Assembly (NCBI RefSeq): GCF_027913035.1
Contig: NZ_CP115777.1
Coordinates: 1-64,000 of the forward strand
Direction: 5' to 3'
DNA: 64,000 nucleotides
DNA from: Paracoccus albus
GTDB taxonomy: Bacteria > Pseudomonadota > Alphaproteobacteria > Rhodobacterales > Rhodobacteraceae
The notes beneath the pieces were generated by a model. That model had not been told where the DNA came from. It searched no databases and saw only the letters and a list, made by a program, of their open reading frames with translations. The first letter of the stretch is position 1; each line of letters opens with the position of its first letter. Positions 1 to 7,827 of this stretch are shown here, piece by piece. The translations under genes were made by a program, and so were the position numbers.

Positions 1-95
1 CTACAAAATCTCAGTTTTCGCACTTCTGAATGTAGCGTTCTGGCCCCTACCCCGCAAGCGCAAAGCGATTCGCGGGCCCTAGATTTTTTGTCTTC
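1..95 (+). promoter_or_regulatory. repC leader hairpin (putative countertranscript-RNA target)
   Basis: Directly upstream of repC1 an imperfect stem (arms 51-57 and 69-76, CCCGCAA against TTCGCGGG) is followed by a T6 run at 84-89. In repABC plasmids the repB-repC gap holds a small antisense RNA and a terminator-like stem-loop that masks the repC start; position and shape fit that. The window edge cuts it off, so repB and the antisense promoter cannot be seen. Confidence 0.5.
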
Positions 96-1319
96 GTGGA
101 CATTTTCATGGAGTACACACCAATCTCGCCGTTTATGCGGCCGATTTCCCACGCCCATTTGCGCGTCATTGAGCGACCCGAGGCATCTGTTCCAGCCAGA
201 CCCGTTAACAAGTGGGAACTCCTGCGCGAGCTCTCCAAGGCGCAAGCGGCCTTTGGGGTCTCGGAACGTGATCTGACGGTTTTGCAGGGGCTCCTCAGCT
301 TCTTTCCGGACGATGCGCTTGGCGGGAACGCCGAGATGGTCGTCTTCCCCTCGAACAAGGCGATCTGTGAGCGCCTGAATGGTATGCCCTGCTCCACGAT
401 GCGTCGTCACCTCGCGCGTCTTGTCGAGGCTGGCTTGCTCCAGCGGCGTGATAGCCCCAATGGGAAGCGTTACGTCCGCAAGCACGGCGAAGATCGCGTT
501 GCCTTTGGCTTCGATCTTTCCCCGCTCTACTGTCAGTCCGAGGAGATCGCACGGGCCGCAGAGGCCGTACGTGAGGGTGAGGAGCGCGTCAGGCGCCTGA
601 GAGAGGTCGTAAGCCTCATGCGACGCGATCTCGCGGCCCTCGCCGAGTTCGGAGACGAGATACAACCCGGCCTAGGCTTCTGGGATCAGCTTCGCGACAA
701 GGCTGCACTCACAGCCCGCGCGCTTCGCCGCAAGCTTTCAATTGAGGACCTCGCGGCCTATCGAGCCGACCTTGAAGCTCTCCTTGATCAGGCACGCAAC
801 ATCATTGATGGCCCAGAAACAGAAGAAATGAACACCAATGATGCCCGTTCTGAGCGTCACCATCATAATTCAAATAAAGAATCTATAGATCTTGAACCTG
901 CTTTAGAAAAAAGCGGGGTGGCGGCGGGTGTGCCAGACGTGGACACGGATGAGCCTGTGGCTGACGTCGATGAACAGGACACAAGACACCTGCCAAAGAT
1001 CCCGCTCCACCTGGTGATCGCGGCATGTCCCTCGCTTAAGACCTTCTACCAAGGTGAGATCCGGCATTGGCATCAGCTTTTCGATGCGGCGTGCCATGTG
1101 CGGCCAGCCATGGGGATTAGTGCGTCTGCATGGGAAGAAGCACAGCGGTTCATGGGTCCGGAGCAAGCGTCGATCGTCGTTGCTGCCATGCTGGAACGCT
1201 TCGCCGACATAAGATCGCCTGGTGGATACTTGCGAGCTCTGACTGCCAAAGCTGCGGCAGGCGAGTTTTCCTGTGGCCCAATGGTCATGGCATTGATTGG
1301 CCGGCGGAACGCGGCTTAA
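96..1319 (+). CDS. repC: plasmid replication initiator RepC (first copy)
   Basis: The product of about 407 residues matches RepC initiators of repABC plasmids. It has an N-terminal winged-helix region (residues about 40-125, with a segment like SNKAICERLNGMPCSTMRRH), a basic heptad-rich middle, a variable acidic linker and a C-terminal domain. RepC opens the origin, which in this family lies inside repC. The start is GTG 96 or, more conventionally, ATG 108. Two parS-like palindromes follow, the first overlapping the stop codon. repA and repB, if present, lie to the left of the window. Family assignment is firm; the start is uncertain. Confidence 0.88.
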   Translation: MDIFMEYTPISPFMRPISHAHLRVIERPEASVPARPVNKWELLRELSKAQAAFGVSERDLTVLQGLLSFFPDDALGGNAEMVVFPSNKAICERLNGMPCSTMRRHLARLVEAGLLQRRDSPNGKRYVRKHGEDRVAFGFDLSPLYCQSEEIARAAEAVREGEERVRRLREVVSLMRRDLAALAEFGDEIQPGLGFWDQLRDKAALTARALRRKLSIEDLAAYRADLEALLDQARNIIDGPETEEMNTNDARSERHHHNSNKESIDLEPALEKSGVAAGVPDVDTDEPVADVDEQDTRHLPKIPLHLVIAACPSLKTFYQGEIRHWHQLFDAACHVRPAMGISASAWEEAQRFMGPEQASIVVAAMLERFADIRSPGGYLRALTAKAAAGEFSCGPMVMALIGRRNAA

Positions 1320-1330
1320 CAGCTGTTAAA
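1315..1330. promoter_or_regulatory. parS-like palindrome 1
   Basis: CTTAACAGCTGTTAAA matches 14 of 16 positions of the repABC centromere consensus GTTNNCNGCNGNNAAC; only the outer bases differ. It overlaps the repC stop codon. Several repABC plasmids carry parS just after repC, where RepB binds. Function is inferred. Confidence 0.6.
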
Positions 1331-1360
1331 CTCCGATCGCGTGCGGCTGGCATGGCAAAA

Positions 1361-1376
1361 CTTAACAGCTGTTAAG
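1361..1376. promoter_or_regulatory. parS-like palindrome 2
   Basis: CTTAACAGCTGTTAAG is a perfect 16-bp palindrome 46 bp after the first copy and also matches 14 of 16 positions of the RepB parS consensus. The pair, in a repC-downstream position, supports a centromere role. Confidence 0.6.
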
Positions 1377-1619
1377 TAGGCTCTCGGCACACAAGCGGTG
1401 TTCGAGAGAAAAAAGTTAGGGGGTTAAGGTGTGGCAGTATTTGAGACCGTGAAAGAGGCTTTCGCCTTCGTCGCGGCAAAGATCTGATGACGAGGGCATC
1501 CCGATCATCATGGTAAGATCTCAGCTGGTGACCATAGCTGCTAGTAGCGCAAAGGCGGCTAGCGAAGAACATACAGAGTGTTGCGCTGCAGCCAACCTAG
1601 GCTCCAGACTCATTGAGTT

Positions 1620-2026
1620 TCAGAGCCAAAAGAGGACTGTCGCGGCCAATGCAATGGCGGAAAGGAAGGTCTCCGGACAGCGGTCATATCGGGTCGCAAC
1701 GCGGCGCCAATCCTTCAGCCGTCCAAACATGATCTCAATCCGATTGCGGCGTTTGTATCGGCGTTTGTCGTATTTCACAGTCTTCTTACGGGACTTTCGA
1801 CCCGGAATGCAAACCTCTATCCCTTTGTCTTTGAATGCTTCTCGCAGCCAGTCGGCATCGTATCCCCGGTCCCCCAGGATCCAATCCGCCTTCGGCAGGC
1901 CGTCCAGCAGGGCCGCCGCACCGGTATAATCGCTCACCTGTCCGGCCGACATGAAGAACCGGATTGGCCGGCCCTTCGCATCTGTGACGGCATGCAGCTT
2001 GGTGTTTATGCCACCTTTCGTGCGAC
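1620..2026 (-). CDS. IS427-group transposase, second frame (OrfB)
   Basis: The C-terminal half. The second catalytic aspartate sits in ILGDRGYDADWLRE and the glutamate in RRNRIEIMFGRLKDW. The first internal Met codes from 1952, but the reading frame is open further upstream, as expected if it is entered by ribosomal frameshifting from OrfA. Intact through its stop, so this copy may still be active. Confidence 0.75.
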
Positions 2027-2377
2027 CTATCTGTCGCGCGCGCCCCCTTTTTTCACCGCCAAGCTGGAGGCTGTGCGGTGTGCTTTCAGGTAGGTGGCGT
2101 CTATCATGATTGTCTTGGTCTCAGCGCCTTCGGCCGCCAGACCCATCATGATCCGGGCGAACACCCCATTGTCGCTCCAGCGCTTCCAGCGGTTGTATAG
2201 GGTCTTTGCCGGTCCGTATTCCCTCGGCGCGTCGCACCATCGCAACCCATTGCGATTGATGAAGATTATTCCGCTCAGCACACGCCGGTCATCCACCCGG
2301 GGCCGGCCATGCGATTTTGGGAAGTAAGGTTCAAGGCGCGCCATCTGCGCGTCAGTCAGCCAGAAAAGGTTGCTCAT
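2027..2377 (-). CDS. IS427-group transposase, first frame (OrfA)
   Basis: The N-terminal half of the transposase: LTDAQMARLEPYFPKSHG start motif, DDRRVLSGIIFINRNGLRW, then the first DDE aspartate in IMIDATYLKAH. The frame ends in the arginine-rich RDR stretch, where IS427-group elements shift frame into OrfB. Probably expressed only as a frameshift fusion. Confidence 0.8.
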   Translation of the reverse strand: MSNLFWLTDAQMARLEPYFPKSHGRPRVDDRRVLSGIIFINRNGLRWCDAPREYGPAKTLYNRWKRWSDNGVFARIMMGLAAEGAETKTIMIDATYLKAHRTASSLAVKKGGARDR

Positions 2378-2439
2378 TGATCAGTCTCCTTACGGAGCCT
2401 GAATCACGCCAAACAACCAAAATCAATGGGTCTGGAACC

Positions 2440-3401
2440 TACGCAGTTGCTCGCCTCCGCGGCCCCTGCCCTTTTCGATGTCTGAGATCTGATGATGAAT
2501 ACCCTTAACAATTGGCTCTACTCTATCCGGCGCCTGCTGACGGCGATTTGGAACCTGGCCTCGGATATTCGCTTGGCCTTCATCGGTGCTAATGCCTGAG
2601 AGGTAGGTTGTGGATGTCTGTTGCATGATATCGTGGCTACGGGCCGTAGCGCACAAGGAGCAGACGATCGATGGTTGCCAAAACCGTTTGACCAAGGGCT
2701 CGATCCTCGAATTCCAGCGCGCGGGGAAGGGGAGCCGGTAACTTCTCAGTCACTTCGATAATGGCGACATGGCCAGCGAGGCAATCGGTTCCTCAAGCGC
2801 AGCAGCTGGTTGCCAGCGGTCCCGCGTTCCACTGATTTGGTCGTAGTGGACGGCGAGGATATCACGGAACAGCGGGTGCAACTCAATCTCTTGATTTCAT
2901 GACACCCGAACTCTTCAAAAGAGTGCTTTGATGTTGGCTGCGGAATGATCCGATCCATCCGGTGGATGAAAAAGATTTAATAACAATGGGTTATTGTGTT
3001 TTAGTGTTCGCAATGAGAAATTATGTCCATAACAGCCATCATTGACATGGTTTCCCTTTCCAGGGTGCCGATCCGCTACATCGGCGGGAAGCCAAAGCAT
3101 CAGAACGCTTTATGAAGAAGTTGGCAGTTGCGGGCCGATTGAGCGGTTGGGGCAATCTCGTGAAGAAGGAGCCGCCACAGGTCTAGCCGATGGGGCCTGT
3201 GGAAGTTCTGATCCCGTCGTACCAGTACAGTTCGGTGGCGGTTGGGTGTTTCATGGGTTTGGTCCACGAAAAGTAAAAGTGTTCTTCGGGTTTTGTGACT
3301 GACGGATGAGGGCCTTTGGGGTCCCTCAGATGGGTCTGGGCCGGGTTCCGGTCTTCCGATCCTGATGAAGGGCATTCCCATGCAAACAGGTGTCTTGCGC
3401 G
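2440..3401. other. gene-poor stretch between IS elements
   Basis: I recognise no gene here. Short frames exist (for example a 35-codon + frame at 2492-2599 and a 90-codon - frame at 2423-2695), but none has a convincing ribosome site or a family I know. GC content dips around 2960-3030. It is probably eroded sequence between two insertions. Confidence 0.5.
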
Positions 3402-4217
3402 GGTGTTGTCACGTTAACCGAAGGGTTGGCTGGCAAGGCCGTAAATGAAGGTCTTAGGCGATGCTGGCTGCTACTTTCCACATGCGGAGAGCTTCCATCC
3501 GGTGGTAGCGAATGGTCAGGGCGGCGCGTCGGCGAGCTGGAACGGAGAAACAATTGCGGACGGCTGAATGGATGGACACGAAGCGTTGCAGGCCGCCTGG
3601 CGAGCGATGACCCTGCATCACGCGCTCTCGCTTTCGGAACGGTAAATGGCTGTTCTCGGCACGATTGTTGAGCCCCTTATGCGACCAGTGATCCAGATCG
3701 GGCAGGAGTTCGCGCTTGGCCGCGCCATATGAGCGGAGCTTGTCCGTTATAATCCGCTTGGGAACAGACCCCGCGCGTTTCATCAGCTTGCGCAAAAGCC
3801 GTTTGGCGGCCCGTTTGTCCCGCCGGGACTGGAGGATCTCGTCCAGAACAACGCCGCGTTGATCAACGGCGCGCCAGAGCCAGAACGTCTTGCCGGAAAT
3901 CTTCACCACGACTTCGTCAAGATGCCAGATGTCGCCGGGGCGGCGCTGGCATCGCCGCAAGTTCCTCGCGATCTGCGGCCCGAATTTGGCCGTCCAGCGC
4001 CGAACCGTTTCATAGGAGACGTCGATGCCACGTTCGAGCAGCATCTCCTCAACCTCCCGCAGGCTCAGATTGAACCGGACGTACAGCCAGACCGCGTGGG
4101 CAATGATCGAAGGCGGGAACCGGTGCCGCTTGTAGCTGATGGAAGGTGTCTGCATCGCCGTGACCTACGTAGCAAACAGCAAGGAGGCAATCGCTACCCG
4201 ATTAACGTGACAACTCC
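3402..4217 (-). mobile_element. IS6-family element
   Basis: An 816-bp element bounded by GGTGTTGTCACGTTAA (left) and GGAGTTGTCACGTTAA (right, read inward). I see no 8-bp target duplication (cttgcgcg against ggcggggg), so the flanks were probably rejoined by IS6-type cointegration or deletion. It lies immediately upstream of repC2 and may have removed that gene's repAB partners. Confidence 0.8.
3454..4155 (-). CDS. IS6-family DDE transposase
   Basis: A 233-residue protein of the usual IS6 length. HTH region FNLSLREVEEMLLERGIDVSY, catalytic motifs WHLDEVVVKI (D), RIITDKLRSYG (D) and NNRAENSHLPFRKRER (E). Full length and apparently functional. It fills almost the whole element. Confidence 0.92.
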   Translation of the reverse strand: MQTPSISYKRHRFPPSIIAHAVWLYVRFNLSLREVEEMLLERGIDVSYETVRRWTAKFGPQIARNLRRCQRRPGDIWHLDEVVVKISGKTFWLWRAVDQRGVVLDEILQSRRDKRAAKRLLRKLMKRAGSVPKRIITDKLRSYGAAKRELLPDLDHWSHKGLNNRAENSHLPFRKRERVMQGHRSPGGLQRFVSIHSAVRNCFSVPARRRAALTIRYHRMEALRMWKVAASIA

Positions 4218-4379
4218 GGCGGGGGGGCTTAGAACCAAGGTCTACCAAACCTCAGCACCTTCAACTCTTAAGGTCTGTTCTAGCCTCTCCGAACATCGAG
4301 ATCAACGAAAAAACGCGCTTGCGCGAACAATAAGGTCTTGCCCGGACGCCCCGTCTTTCAAAAAGAACGGAGCAGTGAC

Positions 4380-5648
4380 ATGACAATGAACCATGCGGCG
4401 CATGCCGCCCCCAGACCATCCCGGCCCGTGCTGCCTGATGGCATCACGTTCAATCACTTGATCGAGCTGATCGAGCGCCACGCACGCGCAGCATTCGGCC
4501 TCGGCCTTGCACGGCGCGATGCGCTCTTGCGCATGATGCGTGCTACGTCTGTGCACGATTGGACCGATCCGGATCGCGATCCGGTCTGTTTTCGGGCGCA
4601 ACAGGATCTTGCCGCCGAGCTCGGCATCACGGATCGCGCCTTGCGCAATCATGAGCGGCAATTACAAGCCTGTGGGCTGATCGAGATCGACACGGCCGCT
4701 GATGGCCATCGCTCCGGTGTCGAGCTGGCCGGCGGTCGTCGTCTTGGGATCAATTTCGCCCCGCTGATCACCTGCGTCCTCGATCTCGTTAGACTCGACG
4801 CCGCACGCCAAGCGGAACAGCGTCGCTTCCAGGCGCTGCGGCTCGAATGCTCGGCCGCAAAGCGCGATGTTCGCCACGCAATCGAGCGGCTGATCGAGGT
4901 CGACCCCAAGAACGCCATCCTCGCATCCGCATTGCAAGATTTCGCGCGATGGCCCCGCCGCTATGCGTCGTTCCGCAGTATCGAGGCGCTTGAGGACCAT
5001 CTTCAGGAGATCAGCAGAAACCGTGATCTGCTGTTAGAAATGCTGTCATGTCAGGAGAAATCTTCCGGCGTGACGGAATCCCAGGTTCCGGCGATCTTAA
5101 ATACAAGGATAAATATATCTGAATTCTGTAGCGGTTCCTCCGCCAAGATAATACAGACGGCCCGCAAGCGGTCCGACGACAATTATGCCATGCCGATGCC
5201 TATCGGCACCGGCGATTGCAGAGAAAAAGATGATCTTCGGCCGGGCGACGGGCGCAAGCCGGCACTAACAGAGACATTCACGCCGGATCAGCTCTATCGG
5301 ATGGCCTCAGATGACATGCGCCTTTACCTTGATGGGGTCTGTCGACCAGGAGATGCGCTGATAAACCACCATTTCGTCAAAGCAGCCATCACGATCTTGC
5401 CGGATCTCGGGATACACCCGACCGCATGGGATGCCGCCGCTGAAACCATGGGTAATCTCGCTGCCGCCCTGACTGTTCTGGTTATTGACGCCAATCGTTT
5501 CCGCGACGTTGATCCAGTCCGCAAGCCCGGCGCCATGCTGTGTGCCATGACGCGGATCGCGGCGCGCGGCGGGCTGAACCTGCACGGCAGTCTCATCAGG
5601 CTCAAGCAGTGGAAAATCTATGGACAGCGCGACGCAAGAAAGGTCTGA
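4380..5648 (+). CDS. repC: plasmid replication initiator RepC (second, divergent copy)
   Basis: A 422-residue product from ATG 4380, which has GGAG 8 bases upstream; a longer in-frame start at 4338 lacks one. RepC features: winged-helix segment VCFRAQQDLAAELGITDRALRNHERQLQACGLIEID, a long helical middle, an acidic linker and a C-terminal domain (FVKAAITILPDLGIHPTAW). It is clearly different from the first RepC. No repA or repB precedes it; an IS6 element ends 160 bp upstream. It may be a second replicon captured by cointegration, replicating by RepC alone or silent. Confidence 0.85.
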   Translation: MTMNHAAHAAPRPSRPVLPDGITFNHLIELIERHARAAFGLGLARRDALLRMMRATSVHDWTDPDRDPVCFRAQQDLAAELGITDRALRNHERQLQACGLIEIDTAADGHRSGVELAGGRRLGINFAPLITCVLDLVRLDAARQAEQRRFQALRLECSAAKRDVRHAIERLIEVDPKNAILASALQDFARWPRRYASFRSIEALEDHLQEISRNRDLLLEMLSCQEKSSGVTESQVPAILNTRINISEFCSGSSAKIIQTARKRSDDNYAMPMPIGTGDCREKDDLRPGDGRKPALTETFTPDQLYRMASDDMRLYLDGVCRPGDALINHHFVKAAITILPDLGIHPTAWDAAAETMGNLAAALTVLVIDANRFRDVDPVRKPGAMLCAMTRIAARGGLNLHGSLIRLKQWKIYGQRDARKV

Positions 5649-5885
5649 AATGCTAGGTTTCACTGCCTCGGCCATCGAACCTGACGGCCGGCCCAGGAAG
5701 AGCGCATGAAAGCCCGCAGTCTGAAAGCAGACGAGCGGACGCCGAAGCGCCCGCCCTCACCTTCGCAGCCATCGGCGTCCCCGCCTGTACTGCTTCGCCA
5801 GCATATCTGGTGGGAAAATGGCAATCAATTAGGATTACGAAGGCAGTTCTCGCACAGGCTGACGCTCGATACTTGCGTCTCGCTT

Positions 5886-6464
5886 TCAGCCCGTGCTGCC
5901 GGCGACGTTGGTCTTTTCCTTCAGTGCCGCATAGAGGGCAGTTTTCCCGATCTTTACCCGCGCTGCCGCCTCACGCACCGTCAGTCCAGAGGCGATGAGC
6001 TGACGGGCCCGTGCGATCCGTTCTGGTGTGACGACCGCCGGCCGGCCGCCTTTTCGTCCCCTGGCGGCCGCGGCGGCCAGCCCCGCATTCGTCCTTTCCC
6101 GGATAAGATCCCGTTCGAACTCGCCAAGGGCGCCGAAGATGTGGAAAACCAGGCGGCCAGTAGGCGTGGTCGTGTCGATGTTCTCGGTAAGGGACCTGAA
6201 GCCGACACCGCGCTTTTCCAGATCGGCAACGGTTTGCAGCAGATGCGTCATCGAGCGGCCAAGTCGATCGAGCTTCCAGACGATGAGCGTGTCGCCTTCG
6301 CGGAGGAAGCGGAGTGCTTCCGTCAGGCCAGGACGTTCTGTCTTGGAGCCGGATACGCCATGATCGTCAAAAATCCTGGTCGCACCAGCCCCTTGGAGGG
6401 CATCGAGCTGAAGGGCCAGATCCTGACCGACAGTCGAAACGCGGGCGTATCCTATGAGTGGCAT
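5886..6464 (-). CDS. serine resolvase/invertase (Tn3 TnpR type)
   Basis: 192 residues. The catalytic domain begins MPLIGYARVSTVGQDLALQ with the nucleophilic serine of YARVST, continues with KLDRLGRSMTHLL and GEFERDLIRERTNAGL, and ends with a helix-turn-helix (GLTVREAAARVKIGKTALY) that binds res. The presumed res site is immediately upstream. No Tn3-type transposase is present, so this is either a plasmid multimer-resolution system or a transposon remnant. Confidence 0.9.
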   Translation of the reverse strand: MPLIGYARVSTVGQDLALQLDALQGAGATRIFDDHGVSGSKTERPGLTEALRFLREGDTLIVWKLDRLGRSMTHLLQTVADLEKRGVGFRSLTENIDTTTPTGRLVFHIFGALGEFERDLIRERTNAGLAAAAARGRKGGRPAVVTPERIARARQLIASGLTVREAAARVKIGKTALYAALKEKTNVAGSTG

Positions 6465-6509
6465 GGCATTCCGATCACAAAGAAGCGCGAGAAACGCATC
6501 AGGTCACTC

Positions 6510-6617
6510 AAGTTGTCCGAAAACCCGTCCGAAAATCAAGTTGTCCGATTACGCGTTGCGGCAAAGGTTTACGGACAGATTGAGAGGGTGTCCACAAAAA
6601 ACACGATTAGCGGACAC
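6510..6617. promoter_or_regulatory. candidate res recombination site
   Basis: The 110 bp upstream of the resolvase contain repeated half-sites in both orientations: TTGTCCGA near 6513, CGTCCGA near 6527, TTGTCCGA at 6541, ACGGACAG near 6571, and GTGTCCAC near 6589 opposed to GCGGACAC near 6610. Clustered inverted TGTCCG half-sites next to a resolvase are the classic res arrangement. Confidence 0.6.
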
Positions 6618-6822
6618 CTTCAGACAAGTCGAAATAGACGCTGCCAATCGGGCGGCCAGATCCATCAGTCACTTTGTGATGGCCATCTTCGTACTCGCCC
6701 TGATCCAGTTTGTCGGCTATCCGGCGCAAGGCCGCCGCCGTCCACGAGGCTACTGTCCTCTCGGCCGGGCCAGACACGTTCAGCTCGACATCGCATTTGA
6801 TATGTTGCGTCAGTTCACTCAT
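6607..6822 (-). CDS. small conserved hypothetical protein
   Basis: 71 residues (starts MSELTQHIKCDVELNVSG, ends IGSVYFDLSEGVR). Its ATG overlaps the stop of the preceding 53-codon gene (TGATG) and lies just after AGAGGGATGA, which argues for translational coupling. I do not recognise a family. Its 3' end runs into the res region. Confidence 0.6.
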   Translation of the reverse strand: MSELTQHIKCDVELNVSGPAERTVASWTAAALRRIADKLDQGEYEDGHHKVTDGSGRPIGSVYFDLSEGVR

Positions 6823-6983
6823 CAGTCATCCCTCTTACCGGCGAGATCTGCCAGCCTTTCGCGCTCAGCCTGCTCGCCCCATTTCTTCATCTCGGACGCC
6901 CTGTCGAAGCCATACCAGTTGGCCCAAAGGTCCACTTGATCTGCGGCGGCCTGATCCCGGTCCGTTGGTTTATCTGCGATCAT
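6822..6983 (-). CDS. small hypothetical protein coupled to the next gene
   Basis: 53 codons (MIADKPTDRDQAAADQ, then VDLWANWYGFDRASEMKKWG, ending AGKRDD). Charged and helical, no membrane segment. The stop codon overlaps the ATG of the downstream gene. The upstream ribosome site is weak. Together the two small genes sit between a resolvase and a toxin-antitoxin pair, a typical plasmid-maintenance setting. Confidence 0.5.
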   Translation of the reverse strand: MIADKPTDRDQAAADQVDLWANWYGFDRASEMKKWGEQAERERLADLAGKRDD

Positions 6984-7033
6984 TCTGAAGGAGCGCTATC
7001 AGTCGGTTGAGATTTCATCGCCGCATGGTCCTT

Positions 7034-7453
7034 TCAGGCCAGATCTGTCTTTGAAAAATCATTGCCTTTGTAGAGAAGCGCGACCCGATAACCTTTTGCA
7101 CAGGCGTAGGAGAAGCAGTCTCCGAAATTCAGATCGGCCTCGTGCCCAACGGCCTTCCCGTAGGATTGCGCCGCCGCAAGCGCGCCTGTACCGAGAGTAT
7201 CTGAGATCATCACGCTCTTAGCACGGGCTTCCTGAAAAAACAGATCGACAGCAGCCTTTGCTGCCTCGAACTGGTCGCTGTCAGGTGCCTTGTGCTTTCC
7301 TGAACGCGATCTGGCCAGGCTTACAACCGCCTCGTATCGCGCGAGCGGAGAAAACAGTGGAGGCTTGTCACTGGCAGCAAGCCGTTTTGCCAATTCGTCG
7401 GATCCAGGCTCGCGGTTCAGTATCGCCACCACCGCTGACGCATCTATGAACAT
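7034..7453 (-). CDS. vapC: PIN-domain toxin, VapC type
   Basis: 139 residues from the ATG that overlaps the antitoxin stop (TGATG). PIN-domain signature: N-terminal MFIDASAVVAILNREPGS with the first metal-binding Asp, a central Glu in ARYEAVVSL, and C-terminal LNFGDCFSYACAKGY with paired acidic residues. VapC toxins are Mg-dependent RNases that cut tRNA or rRNA. Full length, coupled to vapB. Confidence 0.88.
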   Translation of the reverse strand: MFIDASAVVAILNREPGSDELAKRLAASDKPPLFSPLARYEAVVSLARSRSGKHKAPDSDQFEAAKAAVDLFFQEARAKSVMISDTLGTGALAAAQSYGKAVGHEADLNFGDCFSYACAKGYRVALLYKGNDFSKTDLA

Positions 7454-7701
7454 CAGTAGTCGCCCCACATCGCGTCAGCATCTGCCTTCGCATCGTAGTC
7501 AGGGTTCACTGGTCCGATCTTGTCAGCAATAGCTCTCGCAGATTCAAGACGTTCCAGCAAAGGAACTTGATCCTTTGCCGCGTTGATGGCAGCCTTCAAC
7601 GCAGATCGAACAGCCTCTGTTTTATTATCTGCGCCGGTCAGCCTCATAGCCTCCACAGCAAGCGCGTTAACCGCTTCATCCCTGATGAAAAGTCCCGGCA
7701 T
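7453..7701 (-). CDS. vapB: antitoxin, VapB type
   Basis: 82 residues starting MPGLFIRDEAVNALAVEAMRL; the N-terminal half resembles the short DNA-binding domain of PSK/VapB-type antitoxins, and the C-terminal tail (YDAKADADAMWGDY) is acidic, suited to wrapping the toxin. It overlaps vapC by one base, and repeated operator-like motifs precede it, consistent with autoregulation of the pair. Confidence 0.82.
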   Translation of the reverse strand: MPGLFIRDEAVNALAVEAMRLTGADNKTEAVRSALKAAINAAKDQVPLLERLESARAIADKIGPVNPDYDAKADADAMWGDY

Positions 7702-7702
7702 T

Positions 7703-7752
7703 GGTGTATATCTCTTGTGGTATATCCAGATATTCGATAATGTATATCCAGA
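7703..7752. promoter_or_regulatory. vapBC promoter/operator repeats
   Basis: Three copies of a GTATATC-core motif (7703-7714, 7718-7730 and 7740-7752, the last two sharing GTATATCCAGA) lie just upstream of the vapB start. Direct repeats at this position are the usual autoregulatory operator of VapB-VapC complexes. AT-rich relative to flanks. Confidence 0.6.
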
Positions 7753-7827
7753 CGTTAGAATGTCAACCAGGACTTGCTTGATGATTGATTAGAACGGCGG
7801 CGACAGGGCGACAGAGGAACCCACAAA

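Larger units (their letters stand above)
1600..2439 (-). mobile_element. IS5-family element, IS427 group
   Basis: An 840-bp element with well-matched terminal inverted repeats (GGCTCCAGACTCATTGA at the left, GGTTCCAGACCCATTGA read from the right) flanked by TA on both sides, the target duplication typical of the IS427 group. It carries two overlapping transposase frames on the - strand. Confidence 0.85.

Noticed and set aside
1431..1487. Short frame GTG to TGA (18 codons) between parS and the IS
   Set aside because: Too short, no support beyond the frame itself.
2423..2695. 90-codon - strand frame
   Set aside because: No ribosome site, overlaps the IS427 end, and no family recognised.
5706..6800. 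Long + strand frame opposite the resolvase
   Set aside because: Mostly antisense to the well-supported resolvase and its res site; composition is that of a complement frame.
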